Assembly (NCBI GenBank): GCA_964463485.1
Contig: CAYXDO010000097.1
Location: forward strand, 1 to 41,094
DNA: 41,094 nucleotides
From: CAYXDO01 sp964463485
GTDB taxonomy: Bacteria > Myxococcota > Kuafuiibacteriia > Kuafuiibacteriales > Kuafuiibacteriaceae
Direction of reading: 5' to 3'
The notes below the pieces were generated by a model. The model had not been told where the DNA came from. It did not search any database and saw nothing but the letters and a program-made list of their open reading frames with translations. The position numbers and the translations under genes are program-made. Positions within the stretch are counted from its first letter, which is position 1, and the number at the start of each line of letters is the position of its first letter. Positions 16,678 through 26,353 of the stretch are shown here, one piece after another.

Positions 16678-19131
16678 ATGGGCCTAGCCAGTCTGGGCCT
16701 CGCTCTCGGTTGCGGCCCGAGCGTCGTTCCGGTCTTGCTTCCGCCTGTTTCTCCGGCCGCCCGAACCGCGGTGATCTCTGTCTCTTCGGAGCGAAGCCGA
16801 CAGGTGCAGGCAGTCGACCTGCGCGACGACGGGCCGACTCGTTTGGAGTCTGACGGGGAGTTCGTGCTTCATGTGCTCGTCTATCCGCATGCACCCGAGG
16901 TGCTGCGTACGGGCACGGGAGAAATATCGGACGAGTCTGGCCAACTCATTCCTCGTCCCATGCGGACGTGGCAGTACGCGAGCGCGACAGAAGGCTGGCA
17001 GGCGATCGATGAGCTCCCGCGAGGGCTCGCCGAGCTGAGAGTACGACTGACGCCTACCGAACCGATCGAAGGCAGAGTGCGCCGCGTCGAGTCTGGCACC
17101 GACTTTTCGTGCGCTCTCGAACGAGATGCACGGGTGTCGTGCTGGGGATTGAACTCACAAGGCCAGCTCGGACGCATGAGCCCTCCGGTGATTTCTGCGA
17201 CGCCGCTCGTCGTCGAGGGCGTGCTCGGCGTCAGGGCGCTCGGCGTCGGCGCTCGGTTTGCTTGTGCCCTGCTCGAAACGCGAAAGGTGAGCTGTTGGGG
17301 GGCCAGCGCGCTTGGTCGGGGCGCGGACCACGACGGCACGGTAGCTCGAACGGTGACCGATCTCGCAGACGCGATCTCCCTCGCGGTCGGTGCGAGTCAC
17401 GCGTGTGTTTTGCTCGCCTCCGGAGAGGTCGAGTGCTGGGGGAGCAACGCATCGGGTGCTGTCGGATTGCCCCAAGACACCGACATCCTCGAGCCCCACG
17501 TCGTGTCCGGGATCGACTCCGTCGTCCAGCTGGTCGCGGGGTACGAGCACACCTGCGCGCTCCGGTTCGATGGGTCCGTCTGGTGTTGGGGCTTCGCGAC
17601 ATTCGTGAGTGCACGCGAACCCACCGAGATCATTGCCCTTGGTCCGGCGACCGCGATCGCGGGAGGTAGCGGCCATCTCTGCGCCCAGCGGAGCGATGGA
17701 TCGGTCTGGTGCGTGGGTAACAACTCGGTTGGCCAGATCGCGGCGGACGGCCCAGAGCTCGCCGAGAAACCTCTCGAGAGCGATCTGAGTGGGAAGCCCG
17801 GAACTCTCGAGGCCCGAGGCCCCCTGACTTGTATTCAAGGAGCTTCGAGAGTGTGCGCGGGCGTCAGCGTGAACATTCCGCTCGAGGCCGATCCCGTCCG
17901 CGACCCTCGGTTCCTTTCGCGCGTGCGGAGCTTGGCGGTCGGCTTCGGGAGCCATGCTTGTGCGACCCTGCTCGATGGCTCCGTCGAGTGCTGGGGTCAC
18001 TCGACGTCCGGCCAACTCGGCGTCGAGCCTCCAACACATCGGCTTCCCGTCGAAGTCCCAGGGATCGACGACGCGAGCCGAGTGGTCGCAGGGCCATTGC
18101 AGACGTGCGTATTTCGGCGAAGCGGTGCCCCTTGGTGCTTCGGACAGAATTCCTCAGGTACTCTCTCGAAGGCTCGAACCATCGCCGAGCCGATCCCGAT
18201 TCCCCACTGGTTCGCGACGGATCACTTGGCGCTCACCGATTTCCACGCGTGCGCACGGACCTCCACGCCACCCGGCGTGCTCGCTTGCTGGGGCGCGAAC
18301 CCCTCCGGGCAGCTCGGGCGGGCGGTTCCTGACACTTCGCCAGACCCGCTGGAGGTTCCTGGAACTCAGGGCGTAATCGATGCTGCGATCAGCGCTCGCG
18401 CGTCCTGCGTGGTCGTCTCCGGGGGCCGGGTGCTTTGTTGGGGATCCAACGCGTATGGTCAGCTCGGAGTAGATCCCGACCTCGACCCGGCAGCTCGACC
18501 ACCGGCCGACACGGGACTCTCCGATTTTGGCGGAGTTTCGATCGGCACTTCACACGTCTGTGGGTTCACGCGGTCGGATGGCGAGATCTTTTGCTGGGGC
18601 AGCAACGTCGATCATCAGCTTGGCATCAGCGAGCTCGGCCCGAGCCCTACACCGAAGTCCACGCGAGTGAAGGGGGCGGTGCAGATCGACTCAGGCTCTG
18701 GCCACACCTGCGTGCGAATGTCCGATCATCGGGTGAGGTGCTTTGGCCGAAATGACTCCGGACAGCTCGGCGAGGGCTCTCGAGCCGACCGAGGCACGCC
18801 GACCGAAGTGCCGGAGATCGACGATGCGCTGGACCTCGCCACAGGAGAAGATCATACCTGTGTCGTACGCGCAGGAGGTCAGGTGTCATGTTTTGGATCG
18901 AACTCACGCGGGCAACTCGGGAACGGCTCGCGGGAGCTCGATTCGGTCGTGCCGACAGCGGTCTCGATGGTTGACGATGGAGTTTCCGTCGCGGCAGGGC
19001 GGGACCACACCTGCGTCGTTCGGAGCTCAGGCCGAGTGGTTTGTTTTGGGACGGACTCCTGGGGTCAGCTCGGGATCGGAACCGAGGTGATCATAGGGAC
19101 GCCGCGTCGAATCTCGAGGTTCGAGCCATGA
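16678..19131 (+). CDS. RCC1-repeat lipoprotein
   Basis: ATG 16678 gives MGLASLGLALGC, a lipobox signal, and an 817-residue protein. The frame is open for 36 more codons upstream, and a GTG at 16648 is a possible alternative start. Residues 20-140 form a beta-rich N-terminal domain. The rest consists of 13 visible RCC1-like repeats, each with a pattern like CWGxNxxGQLG preceded by a Cys-containing HTCAL or HACVL motif (for example CWGLNSQGQLG, CWGSNAYGQLG, CFGRNDSGQLG). RCC1 propellers use seven such blades, so 13 could form two propellers. Paired Cys in each repeat suggests disulphides and an extracytoplasmic location. Function is unknown; a binding role is inference. Confidence 0.88.
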   Translation: MGLASLGLALGCGPSVVPVLLPPVSPAARTAVISVSSERSRQVQAVDLRDDGPTRLESDGEFVLHVLVYPHAPEVLRTGTGEISDESGQLIPRPMRTWQYASATEGWQAIDELPRGLAELRVRLTPTEPIEGRVRRVESGTDFSCALERDARVSCWGLNSQGQLGRMSPPVISATPLVVEGVLGVRALGVGARFACALLETRKVSCWGASALGRGADHDGTVARTVTDLADAISLAVGASHACVLLASGEVECWGSNASGAVGLPQDTDILEPHVVSGIDSVVQLVAGYEHTCALRFDGSVWCWGFATFVSAREPTEIIALGPATAIAGGSGHLCAQRSDGSVWCVGNNSVGQIAADGPELAEKPLESDLSGKPGTLEARGPLTCIQGASRVCAGVSVNIPLEADPVRDPRFLSRVRSLAVGFGSHACATLLDGSVECWGHSTSGQLGVEPPTHRLPVEVPGIDDASRVVAGPLQTCVFRRSGAPWCFGQNSSGTLSKARTIAEPIPIPHWFATDHLALTDFHACARTSTPPGVLACWGANPSGQLGRAVPDTSPDPLEVPGTQGVIDAAISARASCVVVSGGRVLCWGSNAYGQLGVDPDLDPAARPPADTGLSDFGGVSIGTSHVCGFTRSDGEIFCWGSNVDHQLGISELGPSPTPKSTRVKGAVQIDSGSGHTCVRMSDHRVRCFGRNDSGQLGEGSRADRGTPTEVPEIDDALDLATGEDHTCVVRAGGQVSCFGSNSRGQLGNGSRELDSVVPTAVSMVDDGVSVAAGRDHTCVVRSSGRVVCFGTDSWGQLGIGTEVIIGTPRRISRFEP

Positions 19132-19163
19132 CTTGTCTTCATCCTGTTTTGACGAGCGGCTGC

Positions 19164-19191
19164 CGAGCGCACTCAGTCGAGCGCACTCAGT
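19164..19191. repeat. exact 14-bp tandem duplication
   Basis: The unit cgagcgcactcagt occurs twice in direct succession in the gap between the convergent RCC1 and downstream lipoprotein genes. The second copy runs into the last codons of the minus-strand gene, which ends at 19187, so duplication has shifted or added to that gene's C-terminus. Confidence 0.6.
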
Positions 19192-20548
19192 CGCCAAATC
19201 CGAGCTCACGGCGCAACACACGAATCGCGACGGGGGAGCTCTCTACGTTGTAAACCGAGTCATTGTCCCACTCCCCTTCGACCGTGACCAATGCGCCTGA
19301 CGATCCGTCCGCGGCGATCGTGAGGCCGGCGCCTTCTCCGAAGACGAGCGGGCGACGGCTCTGGGACTGACCTGCCTGAGTCACGAGACGCCCCAAGGTC
19401 CATGATTCGTCGCTCCGGACCGCAGACCGGATCTGACCTGCCATCAGGTTCTGCCCCATCGAGTCATGCCAAGCCGACATGTCCGAGAAGACGACGAAGA
19501 TCCGCCCTGTCCCGTCGAGCTCCACGAGCGGACGCGATCCAGTGAAGTTTGTTCCGTCCGATCCCGCGTACCCATCGCTCTCAGTGATCACCGACTCAGC
19601 ACATACCTCAGACCCGCGAATCGTGTAGACGCGCAGCGAGGCAGACTGGAGTGACCCGGTCTCCACGCGGGTCCGAAATTGGGCCGCCACCACAGGGCGG
19701 TCGGAGGCGTCGATAGCAAGCGAAGGATCAACCGCGAGCTCATCCAGAGGCGGGCCCCAGACCCCTCTCTCGAGGACGGTCTCGACCCAGGACGTGCCCT
19801 CGAGCAAGGCATGATTGAGCGACAAGTCACAAGTCTCGAAGCAAGGAAACCTAGTCTTCGTGTAGACCGCGTGGACGCGGCCCTTGGAGTCGACTGAGTA
19901 CTCGAACACCGTCGTGGCGCCGGGCGGCTGCGGTGCGTTGGTGAAGGTCCAAAGGGCGCCTTCGGCTGGGTCCCTCACGCCATGAATCAGCAGCGCGCCA
20001 GAGTGGGCCAGGGCGTGGAGCTTTCCGTCCCGGCCCAGCTCCGCGGAGCGCGGATCATAGCCAGTGGCCGGCATCGGCAGCACAGTCGTAGATGTCCACG
20101 TACCCTCGCCCGTTCGCACGTGCTCAACCAACCCTTCGCGGGCAAGATCCAGCACGAGCGGCCTGCAGAGCCCATCGAAGAGCAGCGCGGGACGTCCTGC
20201 GCGAATGGTGTCCCCGATCTTCTCGAGGACTCCGTCCGACGTATAGGCCAGCTCGGAGCTCGCCTGGAGGCGCCGGACGAGCACGGTTCCCAGCACGCCA
20301 CACGGTCGCGCCCGCACGGCTCCGAGGGGAGGCCGACCGACGGGAGACAACTGATCGATGAGATCGGTGTTCTGCGCGGTCGAAGACACTGAGGCGAGCT
20401 CGGTCGGGTCACCGGTGCTCGAGATTGCAGCGGACCCAGACCCGGTGGCTCCGAGCTCGCAGGTGCCCGGAATCGGACCGGTGGTTTCGGGCCCGCCAGT
20501 GCTGCCGCAGCCCAGCAGAACGAGAACATAGGTCGCGCGCCGTGCCAT
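19187..20548 (-). CDS. putative lipoprotein of unknown function
   Basis: ATG at 20546-20548 starts MARRATYVLVLLGCGST, a lipobox-like signal with Cys14; the 12 upstream codons of the open frame are not part of a signal. The product has 453 residues. After a Gly/Thr/Ser-rich linker of about 40 residues come repeated blocks with SVDSKGRVHAVYT, LAIDASDRPVVAAQ and VELDGTGRIFVVFSD. The pattern 'D-x-x-G-R-hhVh' is typical of beta-propeller or BNR/Asp-box-like repeats. It is probably a surface protein with a propeller. It is convergent with the RCC1 gene and divergent from the gene starting at 20838. Confidence 0.75.
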   Translation of the reverse strand: MARRATYVLVLLGCGSTGGPETTGPIPGTCELGATGSGSAAISSTGDPTELASVSSTAQNTDLIDQLSPVGRPPLGAVRARPCGVLGTVLVRRLQASSELAYTSDGVLEKIGDTIRAGRPALLFDGLCRPLVLDLAREGLVEHVRTGEGTWTSTTVLPMPATGYDPRSAELGRDGKLHALAHSGALLIHGVRDPAEGALWTFTNAPQPPGATTVFEYSVDSKGRVHAVYTKTRFPCFETCDLSLNHALLEGTSWVETVLERGVWGPPLDELAVDPSLAIDASDRPVVAAQFRTRVETGSLQSASLRVYTIRGSEVCAESVITESDGYAGSDGTNFTGSRPLVELDGTGRIFVVFSDMSAWHDSMGQNLMAGQIRSAVRSDESWTLGRLVTQAGQSQSRRPLVFGEGAGLTIAADGSSGALVTVEGEWDNDSVYNVESSPVAIRVLRRELGFGD

Positions 20549-20837
20549 GATCGCGGTATATCTTGAATACCCGGACGTGTCCAACTCACGACTCGGGCTG
20601 GAGTTCAGTCGATCGAGGCCGCACTTTCGCGCAATGAGTCATTTTTTTTGCGACGAAGGAAGTGGCACGACTACAGCCGTTGGCACCTGCTCGGCGCTGG
20701 CGCGAATGGAAGGCGGACCTCATACCGGTCGATCATGCCGGTCGAGAAGGCCCTACGCCCGAATCACGGCCTTTCCAAGCGGTGACCGATGAGCTAAGTT
20801 CGAAACGTCCTCCGACCCAAGCAAGATCCAGTCCAGG

Positions 20838-23294
20838 ATGCCAAGCAGGCACGGAAAGCCAGGGCGCTCGAAGTCGCGCAAGAAAGAAAAGGAAGCTCCC
20901 ACGACAGCGTCGAGAGAAAGATCGCAGATTCCCGGTGGATTTCTGCAATTCGGGGCCTTCATACGGCTGGGGCTTGGTTTGTGCGCCAGCGCGTGTAGCC
21001 CTTTCGAGCACGTCGCGCAGCTCGAACCTGATGAGATCGCGATCTTTGGCACGCTCGCCGAGTGGGGAGTGTCGCAGGTGGCTTCGAAGCTTGCTGATTC
21101 CGGGCGACTCCGGCTGTTGGGCGACGAAGAGTGGTTCTTGTTGGTATTCTCGAGGCGAGAATTTCAAGACCGAAACGGTCTTCCTCTCGACGATGCCAGT
21201 CTGCAGTCGCTCCAGGTCGACCTTCGCAATTTCGATGCGACCGACTCATGCCGCACGTGCCCGCTCGCGGTTCCTAACGCTGAGTTCCTCATGATCTCTC
21301 CCGGACACGTCTGCCTGCTACCCCGGCCGGTCCGATCACTTGGCGCCGCAATCCCGCCGGCCGCGCTGGGCCAGCTCACCATCGAGTGGCCGAGCGAAGG
21401 GAGTTGCGGCGAGGAGCCCGGCGTACGGCCTCTCCCAACGACCTTTACGCTGCTCCCGCCGGACGGCGAGCCAAACCCACCCCAAGTCGTAGCCACGAGC
21501 TCGACCGGTGTCGTTGGGCTGTTCGCCGAGTATCTCGCACGCATAGTGTGGCCGGACGGGACCTGGGTCGAGCTCGCTCCCGAGTTCGATGGACCCATCG
21601 TTGGTGCCGCCGCCACTCAGGGAGGGTTCGTCGTCGCGAGCCTGGGACCCCGCAAGGCGACCTTCAAGCTCGCGCGGGCCTCGGGCGTCGTCGAGCTCGC
21701 GGAGCCCGAGTCCTTGGCCGGACTCGAGTTCGTGGTCGATGGGATCGCCTCGCGAGGGTCAGAGATGGTCATTCAAGGAACGAGCAACCGGGCGAGGCTG
21801 CTGACCCGCTGCTCACTCGCGACCGATAGGCTCGTGTGTGGGCGCCGCTGGGCCCCGTCGCCGACCTCCACGCTGCCACCAGCGGTGGCTCTGCTTCCGA
21901 CCGGGGAGTTGGCCCTCGCCGCGAACGGCGAAGTCACGGTTCACGACTCACAGATGAGTGTCGTGTGGCGGGGCCCGGCATCATTCGACGAGCTCGCTGC
22001 GTCGTCGCGCGGGCTGTTCGGGTGCTCCGCTGGCGTATCGGCTTCGGTGCTTTCTTGGGTCGAACCGTTCGTGGACCGGCCAGAGACCGTGCTGGCTTCG
22101 GTCGCTGGAGACTGCCGTGGGATCGGGGCGCGGTCCGATGGAGGCATCTGGGCGGCCATCGGTGATCAACTCATCGGCGTCGATCCTGACCTGACGGTAA
22201 CTCGAGCTCGCCTCTCCGAAGCGATCGGTCTCGGGCCAGAAGCCGACGTGGTCGTGAGGCTCCGCACCGACGGCGAATTCGTCACGCTCCTGGAACGGGA
22301 CGGTGGCGTGCTGGTTCGCGGACCCAGCGGTCCTCGGCGCGTGTATGGCGCGCCGGGGGTTCGACCTCGCGCTTCGGTGTGGATAGGCGAGTCCGAGGAA
22401 GGGTTGGAGATCATCACGACCGCCCCCGCGACCCGGGCTCGCCTCGAGCTTCAGCCGACGGTGCGAGTGTCCCCTCGGTCGCCGATCCAGGGCTTGGCAG
22501 ATGATGAGGTCGTGACCGACGCGATCGCCGACTCCATGGGTATGATCCACATAGCAGGTCATACGCAGAGCGGCCGTGGATTTGTGAAGCGCCTTCGAGG
22601 GTCGGACGCGGAGCCCGTAGCGGTGCCGGCGCGGACACCGCCTCTGCGAGCGCTGACCCTGGCCGCGGGTCGGCTGGTGGCCGTAGGCGACGACCTTACG
22701 ATACTCGCTGGGGACGACCGTGGGCTCGAGGCCATCGCGCTCGACGGCCAAGTCAGCGCCTCCACCGTCGCCTGCTTGGGCGAGGGAGCCACGCTGAGTC
22801 GATGGAGCCTGTTCGATGTTGACGCGAACGGGGGGTTTGCGGCGGCGGTCGGCTGTGGGTTCCTGGTCATCGTGGATCCCGTCCACGGCCGGGCGTGGCC
22901 GATTCCAGACCCTGCCGAGTTTGGCTCGACGGTCATTGGAGCGCTGAGCGCCTCCGAGTACGTGTTGGGCGGACGCACCCTGAGCTTGGCTAGCCCCATT
23001 TCGGTGACTCTGGTGCGACTCACAATCGACCCTCTATCTCCGAGACTCTCCGCAATCGAGCTCCCTGGCACGTCCGTCTCGAGCTTCCACGCAACTCCTC
23101 AGGTGATCCTGGGCGAGAACGTCGGAGAGCTCACGCTGATCAACGAGACGAGATACGGCTCATCGCTGATTCAGGCTCCGGGTCGCCAGCGCCGAATAGA
23201 CGCGACGATTACCGCGGGATTGCTGGACGACCACGGACGAGTCGTGCTCGCTGGCGCTGACGGGCGCGTCTACGTGTCCGAAGAGGCACGATAG
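20838..23294 (+). CDS. large lipoprotein-like beta-repeat protein
   Basis: The only ATG/GTG/TTG start before the signal is ATG 20838, giving 818 residues. This leaves a Lys/Arg-rich stretch of about 38 residues before a hydrophobic segment and the lipobox-like LCASAC near residue 54, so the true start may be a CTG just upstream of it. The mature protein has about 100 residues with a CRTCP motif. Long beta-repeat blocks follow (ATSSTGVVGLFAEYL, LAANGEVTVHDSQM, VVRLRTDGEFVTLLERDGG), which suggest a multi-blade propeller. A convergent gene at 23407-24942 has the same layout. A short hairpin follows the gene. Confidence 0.7.
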   Translation: MPSRHGKPGRSKSRKKEKEAPTTASRERSQIPGGFLQFGAFIRLGLGLCASACSPFEHVAQLEPDEIAIFGTLAEWGVSQVASKLADSGRLRLLGDEEWFLLVFSRREFQDRNGLPLDDASLQSLQVDLRNFDATDSCRTCPLAVPNAEFLMISPGHVCLLPRPVRSLGAAIPPAALGQLTIEWPSEGSCGEEPGVRPLPTTFTLLPPDGEPNPPQVVATSSTGVVGLFAEYLARIVWPDGTWVELAPEFDGPIVGAAATQGGFVVASLGPRKATFKLARASGVVELAEPESLAGLEFVVDGIASRGSEMVIQGTSNRARLLTRCSLATDRLVCGRRWAPSPTSTLPPAVALLPTGELALAANGEVTVHDSQMSVVWRGPASFDELAASSRGLFGCSAGVSASVLSWVEPFVDRPETVLASVAGDCRGIGARSDGGIWAAIGDQLIGVDPDLTVTRARLSEAIGLGPEADVVVRLRTDGEFVTLLERDGGVLVRGPSGPRRVYGAPGVRPRASVWIGESEEGLEIITTAPATRARLELQPTVRVSPRSPIQGLADDEVVTDAIADSMGMIHIAGHTQSGRGFVKRLRGSDAEPVAVPARTPPLRALTLAAGRLVAVGDDLTILAGDDRGLEAIALDGQVSASTVACLGEGATLSRWSLFDVDANGGFAAAVGCGFLVIVDPVHGRAWPIPDPAEFGSTVIGALSASEYVLGGRTLSLASPISVTLVRLTIDPLSPRLSAIELPGTSVSSFHATPQVILGENVGELTLINETRYGSSLIQAPGRQRRIDATITAGLLDDHGRVVLAGADGRVYVSEEAR

Positions 23295-23318
23295 CGCCGA
23301 ACGCTGTCAGAGTCGATC

Positions 23319-23349
23319 GAAGACACCCTGGCGCGTCCTTCGTGTCTTC
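23319..23349. terminator. possible terminator hairpin between convergent genes
   Basis: gaagacac (23319-23326) is the exact reverse complement of gtgtcttc (23342-23349), with a 15-base loop. It lies in the 112-bp gap between the convergent lipoprotein genes. The stem is short and the loop long, so the call is weak. Confidence 0.35.
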
Positions 23350-23406
23350 GCGTCCATTCCCCATGCACTCAGTGGTTGTACTCGGCTGCCGCGACGATGA
23401 CCGTAC

Positions 23407-24942
23407 TCAAAGCTCGAGCTCGAAGAGGCGACCTCCCGGCCCACCGACGAGCGCTCGATCCCCGTCTCGAACGACCCGCCAATCGCCCCGACCGCGGACC
23501 GCGTCGCCCTCATCGAACTTGACCGTATGTACACAACCGTCAGGGAACCGTACCAAACCCAGCGCGGAGCACTCATTGAAACTCACCAAGGCCGAGCTCG
23601 CGCTCGCCTCGATCACGTCCGACGGGGTCACTCCAACTCCACGGTTTCCGCAGGCGCCGATCGTCGTTCCACACTCGTACAAGTCGGGCGAAATGGCCGA
23701 GTCCGCCCACTCGATCGTCGTCCATTCCATACCCTCGCGCAGCGACAGCGTGCCACGCCCGGCGATCCAGATTCGATCTTCCCGACCACCGATGGCCTCG
23801 AGCGTTCTCTCTTCCAGCGTCGTATGGCCGAGCTCGTCGAACGTGCCGACATAGACGCCGCCTCGCGCGCCGGTGACCACGAGCGGCGCGTCCGGATCTT
23901 CTCGAAATGCTACCCGCACGAGCTTCTCCATCCCAGTCTTTCTCAGCCTGTAGGGTCCTCCGATACTCGGGGCCATGAGGATGACACCCTCGTGCGAGTT
24001 CTCTTCCACAACGGGATCTCGCAAGACGCCGACCACCACTACACTCCCGGACTCGTCCATCGCGATGTCGTTGAGATCCAACTCGGGGAAGGACGTGGCT
24101 GTCCTCACCAGCTCGATGCCAGAGTCTCCAAGGGTGACCTCGACGATTGTCCCGGCATCGCCGTCCAGCGTCGCCGCGACGCGACGGCTATCCGAAGACA
24201 CCGCGAGATCGCGAAAAACGAGCGAAGGGGATGGGGGCCCCGCGGCATGCCGAGGGTCGTCCTGGAACTCAGCGCCACGCTCGAAGAGCAGAAGGGCCCC
24301 AAGAGTGCTGGCGAGCACGCGATCCCGCCCAATGGGTACGAGATCCTCGAACTCGAAGGAAAGCTTGGGCTCGCCCAAGACGCGAGCCCCAGGCGGCAAC
24401 AAGGCGGCCGTCGAACCGAAAGGAGTCGCCTCTACGGTCTGACCACACGCTCCGGGCTCGGATGGGTAAGTGAGTGTGACATCCGGAAGAAAATCCTCGA
24501 GCGGACGCGACGGAGCCTCGAATCCCTTCGCCCCTGGTGTGAGTAGAGCGAAGTCCGGCCGGGCCGGCACCCGCACCTGGCTCTCTCCCAGCAATCGACC
24601 CAACTCACAGACCTCGGGCTCCAGACGGAGCACGATCCGATCGGCCGAGTCCGGTGCGAGCGGCAAGCGAAGGCGCCCGAGGTCCGAGCTCCGGATCGCC
24701 ATGGCCAGGAGCGGCGAATCCTCCGCCTCGTAGATCGGTCGCTCGGGGCTCCCCATGGACAGGGCAAGGGGTCCGGCCAGCACCGCGGGAGGCTCGAGCT
24801 GCACGATAAAACCGATATCGCCCTCGAGCTCCTGCCACGATACCCAGCGGATAGGCTCTTCACATCCGGCCCACGAGAGCGCCAACAGCCCCGAAAGCCC
24901 CGATGTCGCGATACGGCCGGGTCTCTGGCGCGAGGCGGTCAT
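23407..24942 (-). CDS. lipoprotein with propeller-like repeats, likely paralogue of its convergent neighbour
   Basis: ATG at 24940-24942 starts MTASRQRPGRIATSGLSGLL, followed by ALSWAGC, a signal with a lipobox-like end; the frame upstream of this overlaps the next gene and is not used. The product has 511 residues. The segment DVTLTYPSEPGACGQTVE, then TAALLPPGARVLG, closely parallels LTIEWPSEGSCGEEPG, then TFTLLPPDGEPN, of the neighbouring 818-residue protein. Later blocks such as DLAVSSDSRRVAATLDGD and DIAMDESGSVVVVGVL look like propeller blades. The two convergent genes probably arose by inverted duplication or from a common ancestor. Function is unknown. Confidence 0.75.
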   Translation of the reverse strand: MTASRQRPGRIATSGLSGLLALSWAGCEEPIRWVSWQELEGDIGFIVQLEPPAVLAGPLALSMGSPERPIYEAEDSPLLAMAIRSSDLGRLRLPLAPDSADRIVLRLEPEVCELGRLLGESQVRVPARPDFALLTPGAKGFEAPSRPLEDFLPDVTLTYPSEPGACGQTVEATPFGSTAALLPPGARVLGEPKLSFEFEDLVPIGRDRVLASTLGALLLFERGAEFQDDPRHAAGPPSPSLVFRDLAVSSDSRRVAATLDGDAGTIVEVTLGDSGIELVRTATSFPELDLNDIAMDESGSVVVVGVLRDPVVEENSHEGVILMAPSIGGPYRLRKTGMEKLVRVAFREDPDAPLVVTGARGGVYVGTFDELGHTTLEERTLEAIGGREDRIWIAGRGTLSLREGMEWTTIEWADSAISPDLYECGTTIGACGNRGVGVTPSDVIEASASSALVSFNECSALGLVRFPDGCVHTVKFDEGDAVRGRGDWRVVRDGDRALVGGPGGRLFELEL

Positions 24943-24955
24943 CGGCGATGGGGGC

Positions 24956-26251
24956 TCAAAGTCGGCGCGCTTCGAGGTAGAACCGTTTGTCGTCGGCTTC
25001 GCCCATCGAGAAAGTCTTGCGCGGCAGCGCGCCATCGAGGACCACGGTCTCGAACAACTCGCGCTTGTCCATCGAGGGCAAGAAAATACCGGCGTGACCT
25101 GGTCGACTCCCGAGACTCTCGACCGAAGCGCTCCCGTGAACGTAATCGATCCCTTCCACTCGCTTTTCGCGAACCCATCGATCGAGAACAGGCTGCACGG
25201 TGCCCACGGCGAGGTTGCTGGACGGACTCTCGATTTCGAGGACGCTCCGATCTTTGCCGCTCAAGAGCCCGACGCGCTGCCGAGTTGCAGTCGACTCTTC
25301 GACGGCCCGTTTCATCTCCGCCATCGACGCGACCGAGACCACGCGCGCCCCGAGGTCTTGGACGAGGGCAGCCTCGACACCTTCGGGCGCGCCGAACAAG
25401 ACTCGGTGGATGGGCTCGAACACCAGCGCCGGATCGTGAACGTTCACGAGCTCGACCAGGGCGAATCGGCGCGGATCATCGGGTCCGGCGACCGCTCGGA
25501 TGCGCTCCCAAATCGTCTTGGCGGTCGCGAGCGAGTGATTTCCGTCGCCCATCGCGTACAAAAACGGCGCGCGAGCTCCGGAACGAGTGGACACCTCGGC
25601 CAGACGTGAGAGAGCGCCGGCCAGCGAGGCGCTTCGGTCCTCGGGGACGAGATGCCCTCGAACTCGGCCACCGCGCGACATCAGATCGAAGTCATACAGC
25701 GAGGTGAAGCTCGTCTCGCTCGAGACGAGCGGACCGATCACTTCGTCTCCTGGGTCGTCAATCAACACCATGATGTGCGGCAGCTCGAGCGGCGCACCCT
25801 CTCGAATCCTGATTCGAGGAGGCAGGCGCTCGAGGATCGTACCCTCGGTGGCCCGGATCAGCGTGCTCGCGCCTTTCTCGAACGAATAATGTTCGAGGTC
25901 GAGGCCGACGACGAGCCCTCGCCGAACGCCGGTCGAGGTGTCGCGCTGGACCAACACGAACCCTCGATGCGCCTCGAACACACCCTGCGCGAGGTACCTC
26001 GACATCGCTTCGCGGATCCGAGCGATTCGGGCGTCCGGATCGGCTTCTCCCAGAAAGACTTCAGGATAGATGAGTCGAAGCGTCGACGGTGCGTCCGCCA
26101 CCGCGGCTTCGACGGCCGCCCAATACTCAGGCTCCGACGTGTATTGATCGCAGGCGACGACGGCCCACTTGCCGAGATCGACGCCCTTGTGCGGAAGCAA
26201 CAGCTCTGGTGTGGCAAGAGCGACGGCGCTCGCTGGCGACATGGCCAGCAT
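24956..26251 (-). CDS. DUF1015 family protein
   Basis: The ATG at 26249-26251 gives 431 residues; a second ATG nine bases in is nearly as good, and neither has a clear ribosome-binding site. The sequence LLLPHKGVDLGKWAVVACDQYTSEPEYW near the N-terminus, the middle block HIMVLIDDPGDEVIGPL and the motif YAMGDGNHSLATAKTIWE match DUF1015, a conserved bacterial family of unknown reaction often found near amino-acid metabolism genes. The usual length of about 400-430 residues is kept. No signal peptide or membrane segment is seen, so it is probably cytoplasmic. The lipoprotein gene downstream starts only 13 bp from its end on the same strand, so co-transcription is likely. Confidence 0.88.
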   Translation of the reverse strand: MLAMSPASAVALATPELLLPHKGVDLGKWAVVACDQYTSEPEYWAAVEAAVADAPSTLRLIYPEVFLGEADPDARIARIREAMSRYLAQGVFEAHRGFVLVQRDTSTGVRRGLVVGLDLEHYSFEKGASTLIRATEGTILERLPPRIRIREGAPLELPHIMVLIDDPGDEVIGPLVSSETSFTSLYDFDLMSRGGRVRGHLVPEDRSASLAGALSRLAEVSTRSGARAPFLYAMGDGNHSLATAKTIWERIRAVAGPDDPRRFALVELVNVHDPALVFEPIHRVLFGAPEGVEAALVQDLGARVVSVASMAEMKRAVEESTATRQRVGLLSGKDRSVLEIESPSSNLAVGTVQPVLDRWVREKRVEGIDYVHGSASVESLGSRPGHAGIFLPSMDKRELFETVVLDGALPRKTFSMGEADDKRFYLEARRL

Positions 26252-26353
26252 GCTGGGGGAGCGGAGCTCGGCCGGCAACCGGCAAATTGGACGACCTGCC
26301 CGTCCTCGACGAACGGACCTGACAGCGATCGCGACTTCCGCTAGCTGAGTGCG

